64,000 nucleotides of DNA from Alphaproteobacteria bacterium (GCA_015062585.1 SUUJ01000005.1:62001-126000); one strand, 5' to 3'. Counted from the first letter of the stretch, positions 43,711 through 54,083 are shown. Notes: generated by a model not told the origin, from the letters alone. Program-made: numbers and translations.

Positions 43711-45288
43711 TTATTCTTTGATTTTGGAAAATTTTATTTTCGGAAAATCTTCTTGAGCTTTGTTTAGGTGCCAAGCGTTGCGGGCTAAAAATACCAAGGC
43801 GCCGTCATTGTCTTCGGCAATATTTAAGCGGTTGGCATCGATAAATTTGTTTAGTTCATTTTTATCATCGGCCGAAATCCAACGAGCCGTAAAATATTGG
43901 GTTTGTTCAAACATAACCGGAAGGCCGAATTCGTTTTTGATACGGTCGGCCATAACTTCAAATTGCAAAACACCAACTACACCGACAATCCATTCGGCGC
44001 CGACGACAGGCTTGAAAATACTGGCGCCGCCTTCTTCGGCAATTTGTTTGAGTGCGTCGCCTAAGTGTTTGGATTTTAAAGGGTCGAGCGCACGAGCTGA
44101 TTTCAAAAGTTCCGGTGCGAATGAGGGAATTCCGGTAAAGGTGATTTTTTCGCCTTCGGTCAAAGTATCGCCAATTCTTAGTTGTCCATGGTTGGGTATA
44201 CCGATAATGTCGCCGGCAAAAGCGTCTTCGGCTAACTCGCGTTCTTGGGCCAAGAACATAACCGGTGTCGGAACTTTTAGGGCTTTGCCGGTGCGAACCT
44301 GATGCAAAGTCATGCCGCGTTTGAAGTGACCGGAACAAATTCGCATAAAGGCAATTCGATCGCGGTGTTTGGGGTCCATATTGGCTTGAATCTTGAAGAC
44401 AAAACCGCTGACTTTGTTTTCATCAGGATTTACTTCGCGCTCAATAGTCGGGTGCGGGCGAGGTGTAGGAGCAAAAGCATGCAAGCCTTCCAATACTTCT
44501 TTTACACCAAAATTATTTATGGCACTACCGAAAAATACCGGAGTTAAAGTGCCGGCCAAATATGCGTCTAAATCAAATTTCGGACAAAGTTCACTGATCA
44601 TCATTATATCTTCACGAAGCTTAGCAACTTGGTGAGGCGGTAATAATTCATCCAGTTTTGTATCATCAAGGCCTGAAACGGTTTCAATAACGGTATTGAT
44701 GGTGGACTTATCGCCGGTTTTGTTCATCAAAATCATGCGATTGTTCAAAATATCGTAACATCCTTTGAAATCTTTGCCTGATCCGACTGGCCAACTGGCA
44801 GGTGTAACATCTAAAGCCAAGGTTTGTTCAATCTCGTCTAACAAGGCAAAAGGGTCTTGTCCTTCGCGGTCTAATTTATTGATGAATGTGAGAATTGGAA
44901 CATCGCGAAGACGACAAACTTCGAACAATTTTTTAGTTTGGGTTTCAATACCTTTGGCCGAATCAAGAACCATTACGGCAGAATCTACTGCGGTTAGAAC
45001 ACGGTAGGTATCTTCGGAAAAGTCTTCGTGCCCCGGAGTATCCAACAAATTAAATGTTATATTATTATATTCGAAAGTCATCACGGATGAAGCCACAGAA
45101 ATACCGCGCTCTTGTTCAACTTTCATCCAGTCGGAATGCGCACGACGATTTTCTCCGCGAGCTTTAACGGCACCGGCTTGTTGAATAGCACCTCCGAATA
45201 ATAACAATTTTTCGGTCAGGGTCGTTTTACCTGCGTCAGGGTGCGAAATAATCGCAAAAGTTTTGCGCAAATTAGTTGTATTAGTCAT
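43711..45288 (-). CDS. prfC: Peptide chain release factor 3
   Basis: GTPase that recycles RF1/RF2 from the ribosome. I chose ATG 45288 (MTNTTNLRKTFAII); the longer frame to 45363 adds an AT-rich stretch without conservation. The 525 residues have G1 SHPDAGKTTLTEKLLLFG (about 15-32), switch II DTPGHEDFSED (about 83-93), NKLD (about 138-141), and the RF3-typical SDWMKVEQERGISVASSV. The SD is weak (AGAG). Single gene. Confidence 0.95.
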   Translation of the reverse strand: MTNTTNLRKTFAIISHPDAGKTTLTEKLLLFGGAIQQAGAVKARGENRRAHSDWMKVEQERGISVASSVMTFEYNNITFNLLDTPGHEDFSEDTYRVLTAVDSAVMVLDSAKGIETQTKKLFEVCRLRDVPILTFINKLDREGQDPFALLDEIEQTLALDVTPASWPVGSGKDFKGCYDILNNRMILMNKTGDKSTINTVIETVSGLDDTKLDELLPPHQVAKLREDIMMISELCPKFDLDAYLAGTLTPVFFGSAINNFGVKEVLEGLHAFAPTPRPHPTIEREVNPDENKVSGFVFKIQANMDPKHRDRIAFMRICSGHFKRGMTLHQVRTGKALKVPTPVMFLAQERELAEDAFAGDIIGIPNHGQLRIGDTLTEGEKITFTGIPSFAPELLKSARALDPLKSKHLGDALKQIAEEGGASIFKPVVGAEWIVGVVGVLQFEVMADRIKNEFGLPVMFEQTQYFTARWISADDKNELNKFIDANRLNIAEDNDGALVFLARNAWHLNKAQEDFPKIKFSKIKE

Positions 45289-45363
45289 TTTGTTTCTCTT
45301 TTTTAGAATCTGTAAAATTAGCATACAAGTATCAATTAAAGTTTTATTAGTCAAGTAAAACAA

Positions 45364-45394
45364 AACTCCCCATTTTTTTTTAAAACAGGGAGTT
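45364..45394 (-). terminator. Terminator of the parvulin gene
   Basis: AACTCCC (45364-45370) and GGGAGTT (45388-45394) with an AT-rich loop; on the minus strand a TTGTTTT tract follows. Weaker than others here. Confidence 0.55.
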
Positions 45395-45411
45395 GTGATT
45401 GATATATCAGG

Positions 45412-46224
45412 CTAATCGCTTATAACTTTGCCTTCAGCATCATATTTTGTAACTGTGGCTTTGCTTTGTAATTCTTTGATGATGTCGCCCATGGTTTTTT
45501 GAGCCAACATACCTTTTAATTGGGCCTCTATTTTATCTAAAGGTTGCGGTTTGGCTTCTCTGACATCTTCGACCAAAATTACATGGTAACCGAATTGAGT
45601 TTTTACCGGAGTTTTGGTGTATTCGCCTTTTTTCAATTTGAAAGCGGCATCACCAAATTCGGGAACCATCATTTCTTTAGTGAAATAGCCTAAATCAGCC
45701 GGTTCTTTAGAATATTCTTTGGCCAATTTTTCAAAATTGCCGTCTTTTTGAAATTTGGCGATTACTTCTTTGGCGGTTGCTTCATCTTTTACCAAGATGT
45801 GTTTAGCTTTTACTTCTTTTTCGCCGTTGAAGGTGTTTTTGTAGTCTTGATAGAGTTTTTTAACGGCTTCGTTGTTGACTCTTTTCTTAACCTCTTTTTC
45901 CAAATAGATTTTGCGAGCCAATTCTTCTTTCAAAGCTTTTAGCTGTTTTTTGTAGTCAGCATCATTTTCGATACCGGATTTGGTTGCTTCCTGATAAACA
46001 ATTTCGCCATCAACAAAGATGTCCAGGGTTTTGCCGTAAAACTCATCAAATGAAGTTTTTTCTTTAACCATAGGGTTGGCTTCGTAAGCAACTTTGATAT
46101 CGGAAACCTTGACTTCTTTGCCGTTTACAACAGCGGCAATTCCGTCTTTGCCGGCGGCAAAAGAGGATGTTGCGGTTAACAAAGCGCTTGAAAACATTAG
46201 CATTGCTAAAAACTTTTTATTCAT
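45412..46224 (-). CDS. Parvulin-type peptidyl-prolyl isomerase, exported
   Basis: Periplasmic PpiC/SurA-like foldase assisting outer-membrane protein folding. I chose ATG 46224 (MNKKFLAMLMF), with GGGAG upstream. The 270 residues have a signal peptide (about 1-23, ending SFA), a SurA-like N-terminal helical region, and one rotamase domain (about 137-235) with VKAKHILVKDE, DLGYFTKEMMVPEFGDAAF and TQFGYHVILVED. Smaller than SurA and with one rotamase domain, so closer to PrsA/Cbf2-type proteins. Confidence 0.9.
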   Translation of the reverse strand: MNKKFLAMLMFSSALLTATSSFAAGKDGIAAVVNGKEVKVSDIKVAYEANPMVKEKTSFDEFYGKTLDIFVDGEIVYQEATKSGIENDADYKKQLKALKEELARKIYLEKEVKKRVNNEAVKKLYQDYKNTFNGEKEVKAKHILVKDEATAKEVIAKFQKDGNFEKLAKEYSKEPADLGYFTKEMMVPEFGDAAFKLKKGEYTKTPVKTQFGYHVILVEDVREAKPQPLDKIEAQLKGMLAQKTMGDIIKELQSKATVTKYDAEGKVISD

Positions 46225-46411
46225 CAAAATATCTCCCAAACAAAATTTAATACTTTAGATTTTATATAATAAATTTTTGCCAAAATTCCAAGATATTTTT
46301 TTCAATGAGGTTTATAACTTGAGCGCGCTCTTGACTCTGCTGATTTAAAACACTAAATATGATGTGTTAAACTATTGATTATAAAATTTATAACCCAAGG
46401 ATAATTGAAAT

Positions 46412-49138
46412 ATGATAGGTAGTATTGCCCGCAAGATTTTCGGTTCGGCTAACGACAGATATATCAAAAAACAATATAAAACAGTTGAAAAAATCAATGC
46501 CTTAGAGCCTGAGTACAGTGCACTTAGCGATGAACAACTTTTGGCAAAGACAGCTGAATTTAAACAGCGTTTGGCTAATGGTGAGACCGAAGACGATATT
46601 TTGGTAGAGGCTTTTGCTACAGTGAGAGAGGCGGCAAAACGCACCTTGGGACAGCGTCACTATGATGTTCAGCTTATAGGCGGTATTGTTTTACACCAAG
46701 GTCAAATCGCTGAAATGAAAACCGGTGAAGGTAAAACTTTGGTGGCAACTTTGGCAGCCTATCTTAACGCCTTATCAGGCAAAGGTGTGCATATCGTTAC
46801 CGTGAACGACTATTTGGCAAAACGCGATGCCGAATGGATGGGACAAGTCTATCGTTTTTTGGGTTTGACGGTTGATTATATTGTCCATGAAAAAGATGAT
46901 GAACAGCGCCGTGTGGCCTATAATTCCGATATTTTGTACGGTACTAACAACGAATTGGGTTTTGATTATTTGCGCGATAATATGAAATTTCGCCGCTCAG
47001 ATATGGTACAACGCCCGTTTAACTATGCCATCGTCGATGAGGTTGACTCTATTTTGATTGATGAGGCCAGAACTCCGCTTATTATTTCGGGTGCCGCTGA
47101 AGACAGTTCGGAAAAGTATATTTTGGTTAACCAAATTATTCCTAAACTTTATGATGTTGATTATGAAAAAGATGAAAAAGCTCGTCAGGTTACTTTGACC
47201 GAAAAAGGTATGGTCCATGTTGAAGAATTGTTGAAAAAAGTCGGACTTATTGCCGAGGGCGGATTGTATGATTTGGCAAATGTCAGTTTGGTTCACCATG
47301 TAAACCAAGCTTTGCGTGCTCACAAAATGCACACTCGTGATGTTGACTATATTGTTAAAGACGGCAAGGTAATGATTATTGATGAATTTACCGGTCGTAT
47401 GATGGAAGGCAGACGCTATTCTGACGGTTTGCACCAAGCAATAGAAGCAAAAGAAGGGGTCAGAATCCAATCAGAAAATCAAACTCTTGCTTCGATTACT
47501 TTCCAAAACTATTTCCGTATTTATCCAAAACTTTCGGGTATGACCGGAACGGCAATGACCGAAGAAGCCGAATTTAACGATATTTATAATTTGAGCTGTG
47601 TCGAAATTCCGACCAATCGTCCGGTTTTGCGTGAGGATTTGCATGACGAAATATATCGTACCGAACGCGAAAAATTTGATGCGATTATCAAAACAATTCA
47701 GGAATGCCACGACAAAGGACAACCTGTGTTGGTGGGTACAGCCTCTATCGAAAAATCGGAATTGGTTGCTGATTTGTTGGCTAAACATACCAAATTAAAA
47801 TTTGAAGTTTTGAATGCTCGTCACCACGAACGCGAAGCTTATATCGTGGCTCAGGCCGGTACTTCGGGTGCTATTACCATTGCTACCAATATGGCCGGTC
47901 GCGGTACAGATATTCAGCTCGGCGGTAATGTGGAAATGCGTCTTAAAGAAGCCTTAAAAGGCGATGAAACCGAAGCACAAATCGAAACTTTGAGAGAAAA
48001 AATCAAACAAGAGGTCGAAGCTGATAAGCAAAAAGTTAAAGATGCCGGCGGTCTTTATATCTTGGGTACCGAGCGTCACGAAAGCCGTCGTATCGACAAT
48101 CAACTGCGCGGTCGTTCCGGTCGTCAGGGTGATCCGGGAACATCTAAGTTCTTCTTATCATTAGAAGATGATTTAATGCGTATTTTCGGGTCTGAACGCA
48201 TGAGTATTATGCTTCAGCGCCTCGGTTTGCCGGAAGGTGAGGCTTTGGTCCATCCGTGGATTAGTAAAGCTTTGGAAAAGGCTCAGCAAAAGGTTGAAGA
48301 ACGCAACTTTGACATTCGTAAAAACTTGTTGAAATATGACAATGTTATGAATGAACAGCGCAAGGTCATTTATGAACAACGCAAAGAATTGATGGAAGCT
48401 GAAGATGTTTCTGATACCGTTGCGGATATGTGTCATGATCAAATTCGTAATGTGGTTTATCGTAATGTGGCATATGGTTCATCGCCAAAAGACTGGAATA
48501 TTGAAATATTGCAACAGGAACTTGCTCGCCTTACCGGTATTTTGTTGCCGATGGAGGGATGGCGTAAAGATGAAAATATTGATGTTGAGAGCTTTATTGA
48601 CAAAATAATCGAGGTTGTTGATGAACAACAACAAAATAAAAACGCGTCTATTCCGACCGAGATTGTTCGTGCGGTTGAAAAGTCTGTTCTGTTACAAGAA
48701 TTGGATGCTTTGTGGAAAGATCATATCGCAACTTTGGAATATATGCGTCATACTATCGTGCTTCGTGCCTATGGCCAAAAGGATCCGCTGAACGAATATA
48801 AAAAAGAAGCCTTTAATATGTTTTCGGATATGCTCAATCAATTAGGCGAAAAAGTGGCATTTATCATTATGCGTACCGTTATTCAGCAAAATTCGGCTGA
48901 GGATATGGAAGAACGTAATTCTAAACAGGCAAAAATGCAAGCAGTTCATGAAAGTCCGGTAAACTTGCTTTCGGGTAAACAAGAAAATGTCCCAACTGCC
49001 GAAAAACAAACTCCGTTTACTTATGGTAAGGAAGAGTTTGACCCAAGAAATCCCAACACATGGGGTAAGGTTGCCCGCAATGATCTTTGCCCATGCGGAA
49101 GTGGAAAGAAGTATAAGCATTGTCACGGCCAAATATAA
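46412..49138 (+). CDS. secA: Preprotein translocase ATPase SecA
   Basis: Motor that drives post-translational export through SecYEG. The 908 residues have the family opening, Walker [14 protein letters not shown] (about 103-115), [19 protein letters not shown] (about 210-228), [23 protein letters not shown] (about 498-510), and the C-terminal zinc/SecB-binding tail [13 protein letters not shown]. It is monocistronic and divergent from the parvulin gene, and is followed by a 387-nt hairpin-rich gap. Confidence 0.97.
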   Translation: MIGSIARKIFGSANDRYIKKQYKTVEKINALEPEYSALSDEQLLAKTAEFKQRLANGETEDDILVEAFATVREAAKRTLGQRHYDVQLIGGIVLHQGQIAEMKTGEGKTLVATLAAYLNALSGKGVHIVTVNDYLAKRDAEWMGQVYRFLGLTVDYIVHEKDDEQRRVAYNSDILYGTNNELGFDYLRDNMKFRRSDMVQRPFNYAIVDEVDSILIDEARTPLIISGAAEDSSEKYILVNQIIPKLYDVDYEKDEKARQVTLTEKGMVHVEELLKKVGLIAEGGLYDLANVSLVHHVNQALRAHKMHTRDVDYIVKDGKVMIIDEFTGRMMEGRRYSDGLHQAIEAKEGVRIQSENQTLASITFQNYFRIYPKLSGMTGTAMTEEAEFNDIYNLSCVEIPTNRPVLREDLHDEIYRTEREKFDAIIKTIQECHDKGQPVLVGTASIEKSELVADLLAKHTKLKFEVLNARHHEREAYIVAQAGTSGAITIATNMAGRGTDIQLGGNVEMRLKEALKGDETEAQIETLREKIKQEVEADKQKVKDAGGLYILGTERHESRRIDNQLRGRSGRQGDPGTSKFFLSLEDDLMRIFGSERMSIMLQRLGLPEGEALVHPWISKALEKAQQKVEERNFDIRKNLLKYDNVMNEQRKVIYEQRKELMEAEDVSDTVADMCHDQIRNVVYRNVAYGSSPKDWNIEILQQELARLTGILLPMEGWRKDENIDVESFIDKIIEVVDEQQQNKNASIPTEIVRAVEKSVLLQELDALWKDHIATLEYMRHTIVLRAYGQKDPLNEYKKEAFNMFSDMLNQLGEKVAFIIMRTVIQQNSAEDMEERNSKQAKMQAVHESPVNLLSGKQENVPTAEKQTPFTYGKEEFDPRNPNTWGKVARNDLCPCGSGKKYKHCHGQI

Positions 49139-49525
49139 GGTTAAAGGTTGTATAACGGGCTACTAATACAGAATTTGGAAAATATTTTGTTCGGTCACGT
49201 ACTATTTTGTACGCTCACTCGCAAAATTTTTCAATTCTTATTATTAGCCTCGTTCTCCAACCTTTTTTTACTCTTATTACGGCTCATCTAAAGCAATTTT
49301 ACTTCAGCAGTCAAAAATTCACGTAGGTCTATCTACGGCTCAAAATTTTTGCCTCTCCTAGAAATCACTTTATCTGAACTATTCTCCGAGTTTTTCATAA
49401 AAACTCGTAATCATATTTATTTTGTCTAACTTTTTTATTTTTAAAAGTTACATAATTTTAACAATTTCGATATTATATTAGTTCATTAGAGATGCTGTAT
49501 AATTGTTATAAGGATTGAAAATAAG
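49139..49525. other. Hairpin-rich non-coding stretch after secA
   Basis: Contains no credible ORF. Three inverted repeats are visible: a long imperfect hairpin (49143-49269), CAAAAATT...GTAG...CTAC...AATTTTTG (49312-49351), and a perfect GAGTTTTT-cat-AAAAACTC hairpin near 49390-49410. It may hold the secA 3' UTR, a repeat element or a small RNA. Confidence 0.6.
49143..49269 (+). terminator. Long imperfect hairpin ending in a T tract (secA terminator)
   Basis: AAAGGTTG (49143-49150) pairs with CAACCTTT (49258-49265), and inside it ACG/CGT, GCTACTAATA/TATTATTAGC-type arms, ATTTTG/CAAAAT and ACGTAC/GTACGC close on a TATTTT loop (49203-49208). Arms are interrupted by small internal loops; a run of seven T follows. 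Much longer than the other terminators in this window. Confidence 0.6.
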
Positions 49526-50533
49526 ATGTCATTTCAAGCAAAAAGAGTTGTAAAGAAAGTTATATCTTGGGCAGGATTATTCTTTTTTGCTGTTGCTGCA
49601 TATATGCTTTATAATCAACTTTCAAAGTATAGTATTGCTGATATTAAAAATGCAGTATTTTCTATACCAGCAAAAAATTTGTGGTTAGCTTGCGGTGCTT
49701 CATTCTTAGGCTATGTTGCTTTGTCATCCTATGACTATTTGGCATTGCGTTATATCGGACGAAAGCTGGCTGCGTGGAAATGGATTTTTGCCGGAATTAT
49801 CGGTTTTTCGGTAAGTAATAATGCCGGACACGCAATTGTTTCGGGTGGAACTATTCGCTATCGTTTATATACTCGTTGGAGATTTAGAGGAACGGAAATT
49901 GTCAGGATGGTTACTTTTTCCGGATTTACTTATTTGATAGCTTGTTTCTTTTTGATTATCGTGGGGTACTTCATTACTCCTAATCATGCTTTTGGAGCCG
50001 GTTCGGTTTCTAAATTAACGACTGAAATTACTACTTTGTTGTCGTTTGTGGGTTTGTTGGGGTATTTCGGTTTAAGTATTTGGTATAAAAAACCTTTGCG
50101 AATTAAAGATATCGAGTTAGATATGCCGAGATTTAAAATGGCTTTGGCTCAAATGATTATCGGTGCCGCTGATATCATAATGGATTCGTTTGTTTTGTAC
50201 TTTTCGCTTATTCCGTTTGTAGAGATACCATTTGAAACATTTATGGGCGTATTTATTATTGCCAAGGTTTTAGGTGTATTCAGCCAAGTGCCCGGAGGTT
50301 TGGGTGTGTTTGAGGGGTTGTTCATGTATATAATACCGGGAGAGCACAATCAGGCTATGTTATTCGGTGCTTTGTTGGCTTATCGTATAATGTATTATTT
50401 ACTGCCATTAGTCTTTTCAGCTGTTGTTTTATTCAGCTATGAGGGATATTTAAAATATGTTAAAAGACAAAAACTTGAAAAAATAAAATTATTCAGATTG
50501 CAAGAAGTTGCAGCTCAAGAAAAAGCGGGATAA
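49526..50533 (+). CDS. MprF-like flippase-domain membrane protein (UPF0104)
   Basis: Polytopic inner-membrane protein of the lysylphosphatidylglycerol-synthase transmembrane (UPF0104) family, lacking the synthase domain. The 335 residues have about eight hydrophobic segments, with family-like SNNAGHAIVSGGTIRYRLY (about 91-109) and KVLGVFSQVPGGLGVFEG (about 248-265). Relatives move lipids or lipid-linked groups across the membrane; the substrate here is unknown. The start has an AAGGA SD about 13 nt upstream. The stop codon lies in the loop of the terminator. Confidence 0.85.
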   Translation: MSFQAKRVVKKVISWAGLFFFAVAAYMLYNQLSKYSIADIKNAVFSIPAKNLWLACGASFLGYVALSSYDYLALRYIGRKLAAWKWIFAGIIGFSVSNNAGHAIVSGGTIRYRLYTRWRFRGTEIVRMVTFSGFTYLIACFFLIIVGYFITPNHAFGAGSVSKLTTEITTLLSFVGLLGYFGLSIWYKKPLRIKDIELDMPRFKMALAQMIIGAADIIMDSFVLYFSLIPFVEIPFETFMGVFIIAKVLGVFSQVPGGLGVFEGLFMYIIPGEHNQAMLFGALLAYRIMYYLLPLVFSAVVLFSYEGYLKYVKRQKLEKIKLFRLQEVAAQEKAG

Positions 50534-50552
50534 AATTCCCGCTTTTTCTTTA
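50519..50552 (+). terminator. Terminator overlapping the UPF0104 stop
   Basis: GAAAAAGCGGGA (50519-50530) pairs perfectly with TCCCGCTTTTTC (50537-50548); the left arm encodes the last residues and TAA is in the loop. Confidence 0.9.
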
Positions 50553-50626
50553 TAGTTGCATCTATATTTCAGTTGTGTTATTAAATGTTTTATAAATTAA
50601 AATTTTTATATTAACATTAATTTTTT

Positions 50627-51163
50627 ATGATTATGGATAATGAGTTTTGGCAAGTAAAATCTATGGAAGATTTTACCAATCAGGAATGGGAGCAAATTTG
50701 TCTAAGGTGTGGCAAATGCTGCGCAGTAAAAACTATGGATGCAAGCAAGGTATACTTTTATAATCGTCTTTGTGGCGGTTTTGATCTTGAGAGCGGATTA
50801 TGTAAACGATATGATACTCGTCTTTGTGATGATTGTCTGAAAGTTGATATGGAAGTTCTTGCTAAGCATCCGGAATTGTTACCTGAAACTTGTGCTTATC
50901 GGGTGCTTAAAGAAAAAGGCAAATTACCTGAATACCATCCTCTTATAACCGGTGATGCCGAATCCGTGAAAAAAGCAAATCAAACTGTTTTGGATTGGAA
51001 AGGTGTTCATACAATTGAAAATTTGGAATTGACCGTGGCGTCAGTTCTTGACAAGGCCAATAAAGGCAATTGGACATCCGAACAATTTGAAGATGCTGTT
51101 CATGAAGCTGTTAAGCCATTTAATCTTGTGATTGTAGAGGCTTATCAAAAAAATGGTTCGTAA
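50627..51163 (+). CDS. YcgN-type (UPF0260) cysteine-cluster protein
   Basis: 178 residues, cytoplasmic. FWQVKSMEDFTNQEWEQICLRCGKCC at the N-terminus, then further Cys (CGG, CKRY, CDDC) and LLPETCAYRVL...LPEYHPLITGD match the YcgN family, a conserved group of small proteins with an eight-cysteine cluster thought to bind metal. No SD is visible; ATG 50633 is an alternative start. The stop is within the left arm of a terminator. Confidence 0.85.
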   Translation: MIMDNEFWQVKSMEDFTNQEWEQICLRCGKCCAVKTMDASKVYFYNRLCGGFDLESGLCKRYDTRLCDDCLKVDMEVLAKHPELLPETCAYRVLKEKGKLPEYHPLITGDAESVKKANQTVLDWKGVHTIENLELTVASVLDKANKGNWTSEQFEDAVHEAVKPFNLVIVEAYQKNGS

Positions 51164-51189
51164 CAATTTTGTTTACGAACCATTTTTTT
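51147..51189. terminator. Bidirectional terminator at the YcgN/TPR lipoprotein junction
   Basis: A 17-bp perfect stem: 51147-51163 pairs with 51173-51189 (core TGGTTCGTAA/TTACGAACCA), A-rich left and T-rich right, between convergent genes. Confidence 0.93.
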
Positions 51190-52383
51190 TTAGAAAGGAC
51201 TGCTTACATTAGGAGTTATAGGTGCTGCAACCTTATTCGGTTCTTCCGGTTTGGGTGTCGCAACTATATTGTTCTCCGGTGCAACTGCTTGAGGAGTAGT
51301 TGCCGGTGCTGAAGTTTGTGTTGCTACACTTTCGGCTACCGGTTTTTTAGGAGAACGATCTATACCTAAGTATTTTTCAACGGCTTTTTTCTCTGCCTGT
51401 CTTTCTCTTTCGGTAATCAAATTCAAATCATACAAAATTTCTAATCTGCGCAAGTCATCGGCAGCATCTAAGATATTCTTGGATGGAGCTTTGTTTTTAA
51501 TACGATGGCGAGGAGCCGGTGACATCAAAGCTTCGATAATAACATCTCTTTCGGCAGAAAATTCGCGTGGAGTAATTGTTCTGGTTTCAACACCTTCTTT
51601 TAATACTTCTAATCTTTCGATAATCAAATCCGGCGATGGAGTAGGAGCATCAATTCCGACACCGGGTGCTTTGTTGGTTAAAGGAAGCAGACCGCCGATA
51701 TTGGCAGAACGACGAGATAAAAATTCGTCTTTAGTGATAAAATCTTTTTCTGCTAATTCGCGCAAGATTAAGAATCTGGAAACAATATTTCGTTCTGCCG
51801 GTGAGAAAATGTCATCAAGAGAAGTAGTTTTAGCTTCTTTTGATTCAACAGTTTCTTTATTCAGGGCATTAACAATTGTTCTTTTGGAAATTTCTTCGCT
51901 GGCATCATCACTGATGGAAAAATGTTTGACACCATCACGATCTTCAATAGTAAGGTTGCTTTGCGCGATGGTAATAGCACGCAAGTTGTTTTTGGCAATT
52001 TCTTTTAATTTTTGCGGTTGGCCGTTAGATGAACCCAAAACAGAAGTTTCATTTCCATCAATGATGATTAAATCTTCATAATATTGGCGGGCGCGATTAT
52101 AACGACCCAATTTTTCGGCTGCCAAAGCGCCGACTAAGAGGGCTTGTTGATTGCGCGGATTGTCTTTAAGCGCTTCGGTAGTATATATCAAAGTTTTTTC
52201 AAAATTGCCGTTTGAATAAGCTAATGTTGCTTTGTCGGCATAACTTTGACCGTCTTTTTCAAACAATTGTACAAACCAATTAGACTCCTGAGGTGTATCT
52301 TTTTTATCGATAACCGCACAGGCGCTTAACATCCCAAAAGCCGTTGCAGATAATAAGATTTTGCTAAAATTGCGAGAAAACAT
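51190..52383 (-). CDS. TPR-like lipoprotein of unknown function
   Basis: 397 residues from the second ATG (GGGAG is 1 nt from the first ATG but about 9 nt from this one). Lipobox LSAC (Cys about 22). Residues about 45-110 form TPR-like helices (ATLAYSNGNFEKTLIYTTEAL, QQALLVGALAAEKLGRYNRA). The middle is helical with two similar segments on domain boundaries (FLILRELAEKDFITKDEFLSRR; DLRRLEILYDLNLITERERQAE). The C-terminus is a Pro/Ala/Thr-rich low-complexity tail. Likely an outer-membrane or periplasmic scaffold; function unknown. Confidence 0.75.
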   Translation of the reverse strand: MFSRNFSKILLSATAFGMLSACAVIDKKDTPQESNWFVQLFEKDGQSYADKATLAYSNGNFEKTLIYTTEALKDNPRNQQALLVGALAAEKLGRYNRARQYYEDLIIIDGNETSVLGSSNGQPQKLKEIAKNNLRAITIAQSNLTIEDRDGVKHFSISDDASEEISKRTIVNALNKETVESKEAKTTSLDDIFSPAERNIVSRFLILRELAEKDFITKDEFLSRRSANIGGLLPLTNKAPGVGIDAPTPSPDLIIERLEVLKEGVETRTITPREFSAERDVIIEALMSPAPRHRIKNKAPSKNILDAADDLRRLEILYDLNLITERERQAEKKAVEKYLGIDRSPKKPVAESVATQTSAPATTPQAVAPENNIVATPKPEEPNKVAAPITPNVSSPF

Positions 52384-52481
52384 TAAATACATACTCCCGA
52401 TATTAAAATTTCACATTTGCCACCATAATATAAAATATTAAATTATATTACAATATTTTTGTTTGCATTGTGAATTTATGC

Positions 52482-52509
52482 TTGATTTAAAAAATTTATA
52501 CGCTAGTAT
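52482..52509 (+). promoter_or_regulatory. Candidate promoter of tRNA-Leu
   Basis: TTGATT (52482-52487), 16 nt, TAGTAT (52504-52509), 35 nt upstream of the mature tRNA 5' end. Similar to sigma-70 elements but not tested. Confidence 0.4.
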
Positions 52510-52543
52510 TTGCCGTATTAAAAGGCTTTTTGTAAACTAAAAA

Positions 52544-52628
52544 GCGGGTGTGGCGGAACTGGTAGACGCGCCAGACTTAGGATCTGGTTCCGTGAGGAGT
52601 GGGGGTTCAAGTCCCTTCACCCGCACCA
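52544..52628 (+). tRNA. tRNA-Leu (TAG anticodon)
   Basis: Acceptor GCGGGTG (52544-52550) with CACCCGC (52618-52624), A73 and encoded CCA. Anticodon TAG at 52578-52580. It has the long variable arm of class II tRNAs (cgtgaggagtg region) and a TTCAAGT T loop. It lies 50 nt upstream of tig. Confidence 0.96.
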
Positions 52629-52678
52629 TCTTTTAGCCAAAGGTGGTCGAATAAAAATATTTTAAGAAAGTGAAGTTA

Positions 52679-54025
52679 ATGAAGATTACCGAATTGAAAT
52701 CAGAAGGCTTGAACAAGTCTTATAAGGTTGTTATCGAAAATAAAGAATTTGTCAAAGAGATTGATGCCAAATTGGCAAAATTGGCAAAGCAAGTCAAAAT
52801 TCAAGGTTTTAGAGCCGGAAAAGCCCCATTGTCTATGATTAAGAAAAAATATCAAGGCGAAGCTATGAGTGAAGCTTTGGATGAAGCTATCCGTAACGGT
52901 TCTAACAAAGTTATGACTGATAATAAATTGCGTCCTGCTACTCAGCCGGCTATTAAAATTGTTGCTTTCGGCGAAGATAAGGATGTTGAATTTGATATGG
53001 ATGTTGAAGTTTTGCCGGAAATCAAACTTGGCGATTTCTCTAAAATTACTTTGACCAAATATACTGCAGATGTTCCGGCTGAAGAAGTTGACAAAGCCGT
53101 TTCTTACTTGGCAAACGCCAGAAAAGAAACAACAGTTGTTGATGGTAAAAAGGCTCAAAAGGGCGATACCGTGATGATTGATTTTGTCGGTTCGGTTGAC
53201 GGCGTTGAATTTAACGGCGGTAAGGGCGATAATTATCCTTTGGAACTCGGTTCCGGTTCGTTTATCCCGGGATTTGAAGATCAATTAATCGGTGCTAAAG
53301 CCGGCGATAAGGTTGATGTTAAGGTTAAGTTCCCTGAGAATTATCATGCAAAAGATTTGGCCGGTAAAGATTCTGTTTTTGCCGTAACCGTTAAGGAAGT
53401 ACGCGAACCGAAAGCCGTTGAAATAAATGATGAATTAGCAAAGTCTTTGGGCGCTGAAAGTTTGGATAAGTTAAAAGAAACTTTGTCTTCACGAATCAAG
53501 GCTGATTACGAAAATGCTTCGCGTATGAAGTTAAAACGCCATTTGTTAGACGCTTTGGATAAAGAATATAAATTTGATGTTCCGAATTCTTTGGTTGATG
53601 CTGAATACAAAGCCATTGTTGAACAATATGAACAAGCTAAAAAGTATAATCAGCTCGATGAAGAAGAAAAAAGCAAAAAAGAAAAAGATTTGCTTAAGGA
53701 ATATAAAGATATCGCTGTCAGAAGAGTTAAACTCGGTTTGTTGCTTTCTGAAGTAGGTCAAGATGCTAAAGTTACCATTAAGCCTGAAGATATTAACGCC
53801 GCAATTATGAATGAAGCTAAAAAATATCCGGGTCAAGAACAGATGGTTTTGAATTATTACTTGAAGAATAAACAAGCTGTTGAGGCTTTGAAAGCTCCGA
53901 TTTTTGAAGAAAAAATCATTGATCATGTTATTTCAATAGTTAAACTTGATGAAAAGAAAGTTTCGGTTGAAGAATTGTACAAGTTTGATGAGGATAAAAA
54001 ATCTTCTAAGAAAAAATCGGCTTAA
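52679..54025 (+). CDS. tig: Trigger factor
   Basis: Ribosome-bound chaperone and peptidyl-prolyl isomerase. I chose ATG 52679 (MKITELKSEGL) over the upstream GTG at 52670. The 448 residues have the ribosome-binding signature GFRAGKAPLSMIKKKYG-like segment (about 43-58), the FKBP-type PPIase domain (about 155-240, GDTVMIDFVGSVDG, LGSGSFIPGFEDQLIGAKAG), and a C-terminal helical chaperone domain with a Lys/Ser tail. First of tig, clpP, clpX, the usual order, though a terminator follows tig. Confidence 0.95.
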   Translation: MKITELKSEGLNKSYKVVIENKEFVKEIDAKLAKLAKQVKIQGFRAGKAPLSMIKKKYQGEAMSEALDEAIRNGSNKVMTDNKLRPATQPAIKIVAFGEDKDVEFDMDVEVLPEIKLGDFSKITLTKYTADVPAEEVDKAVSYLANARKETTVVDGKKAQKGDTVMIDFVGSVDGVEFNGGKGDNYPLELGSGSFIPGFEDQLIGAKAGDKVDVKVKFPENYHAKDLAGKDSVFAVTVKEVREPKAVEINDELAKSLGAESLDKLKETLSSRIKADYENASRMKLKRHLLDALDKEYKFDVPNSLVDAEYKAIVEQYEQAKKYNQLDEEEKSKKEKDLLKEYKDIAVRRVKLGLLLSEVGQDAKVTIKPEDINAAIMNEAKKYPGQEQMVLNYYLKNKQAVEALKAPIFEEKIIDHVISIVKLDEKKVSVEELYKFDEDKKSSKKKSA

Positions 54026-54046
54026 TATTATGCTTTGATTATAAAG

Positions 54047-54083
54047 AAAGTTCCTCAGCAAATTGTTTGAGGAACTTTTTTTT
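54047..54083 (+). terminator. Terminator after tig
   Basis: AAAGTTCCTCA (54047-54057) pairs with TGAGGAACTTT (54068-54078), then T8. It separates tig from clpPX, which must have their own promoter in 54084-54176. Confidence 0.9.

Noticed and set aside
46997..48442. Minus-strand ORFs opposite secA (up to 157 codons)
   Set aside because: Antisense shadows; Phe/Asn/Ile-rich and unsupported by SD or context.
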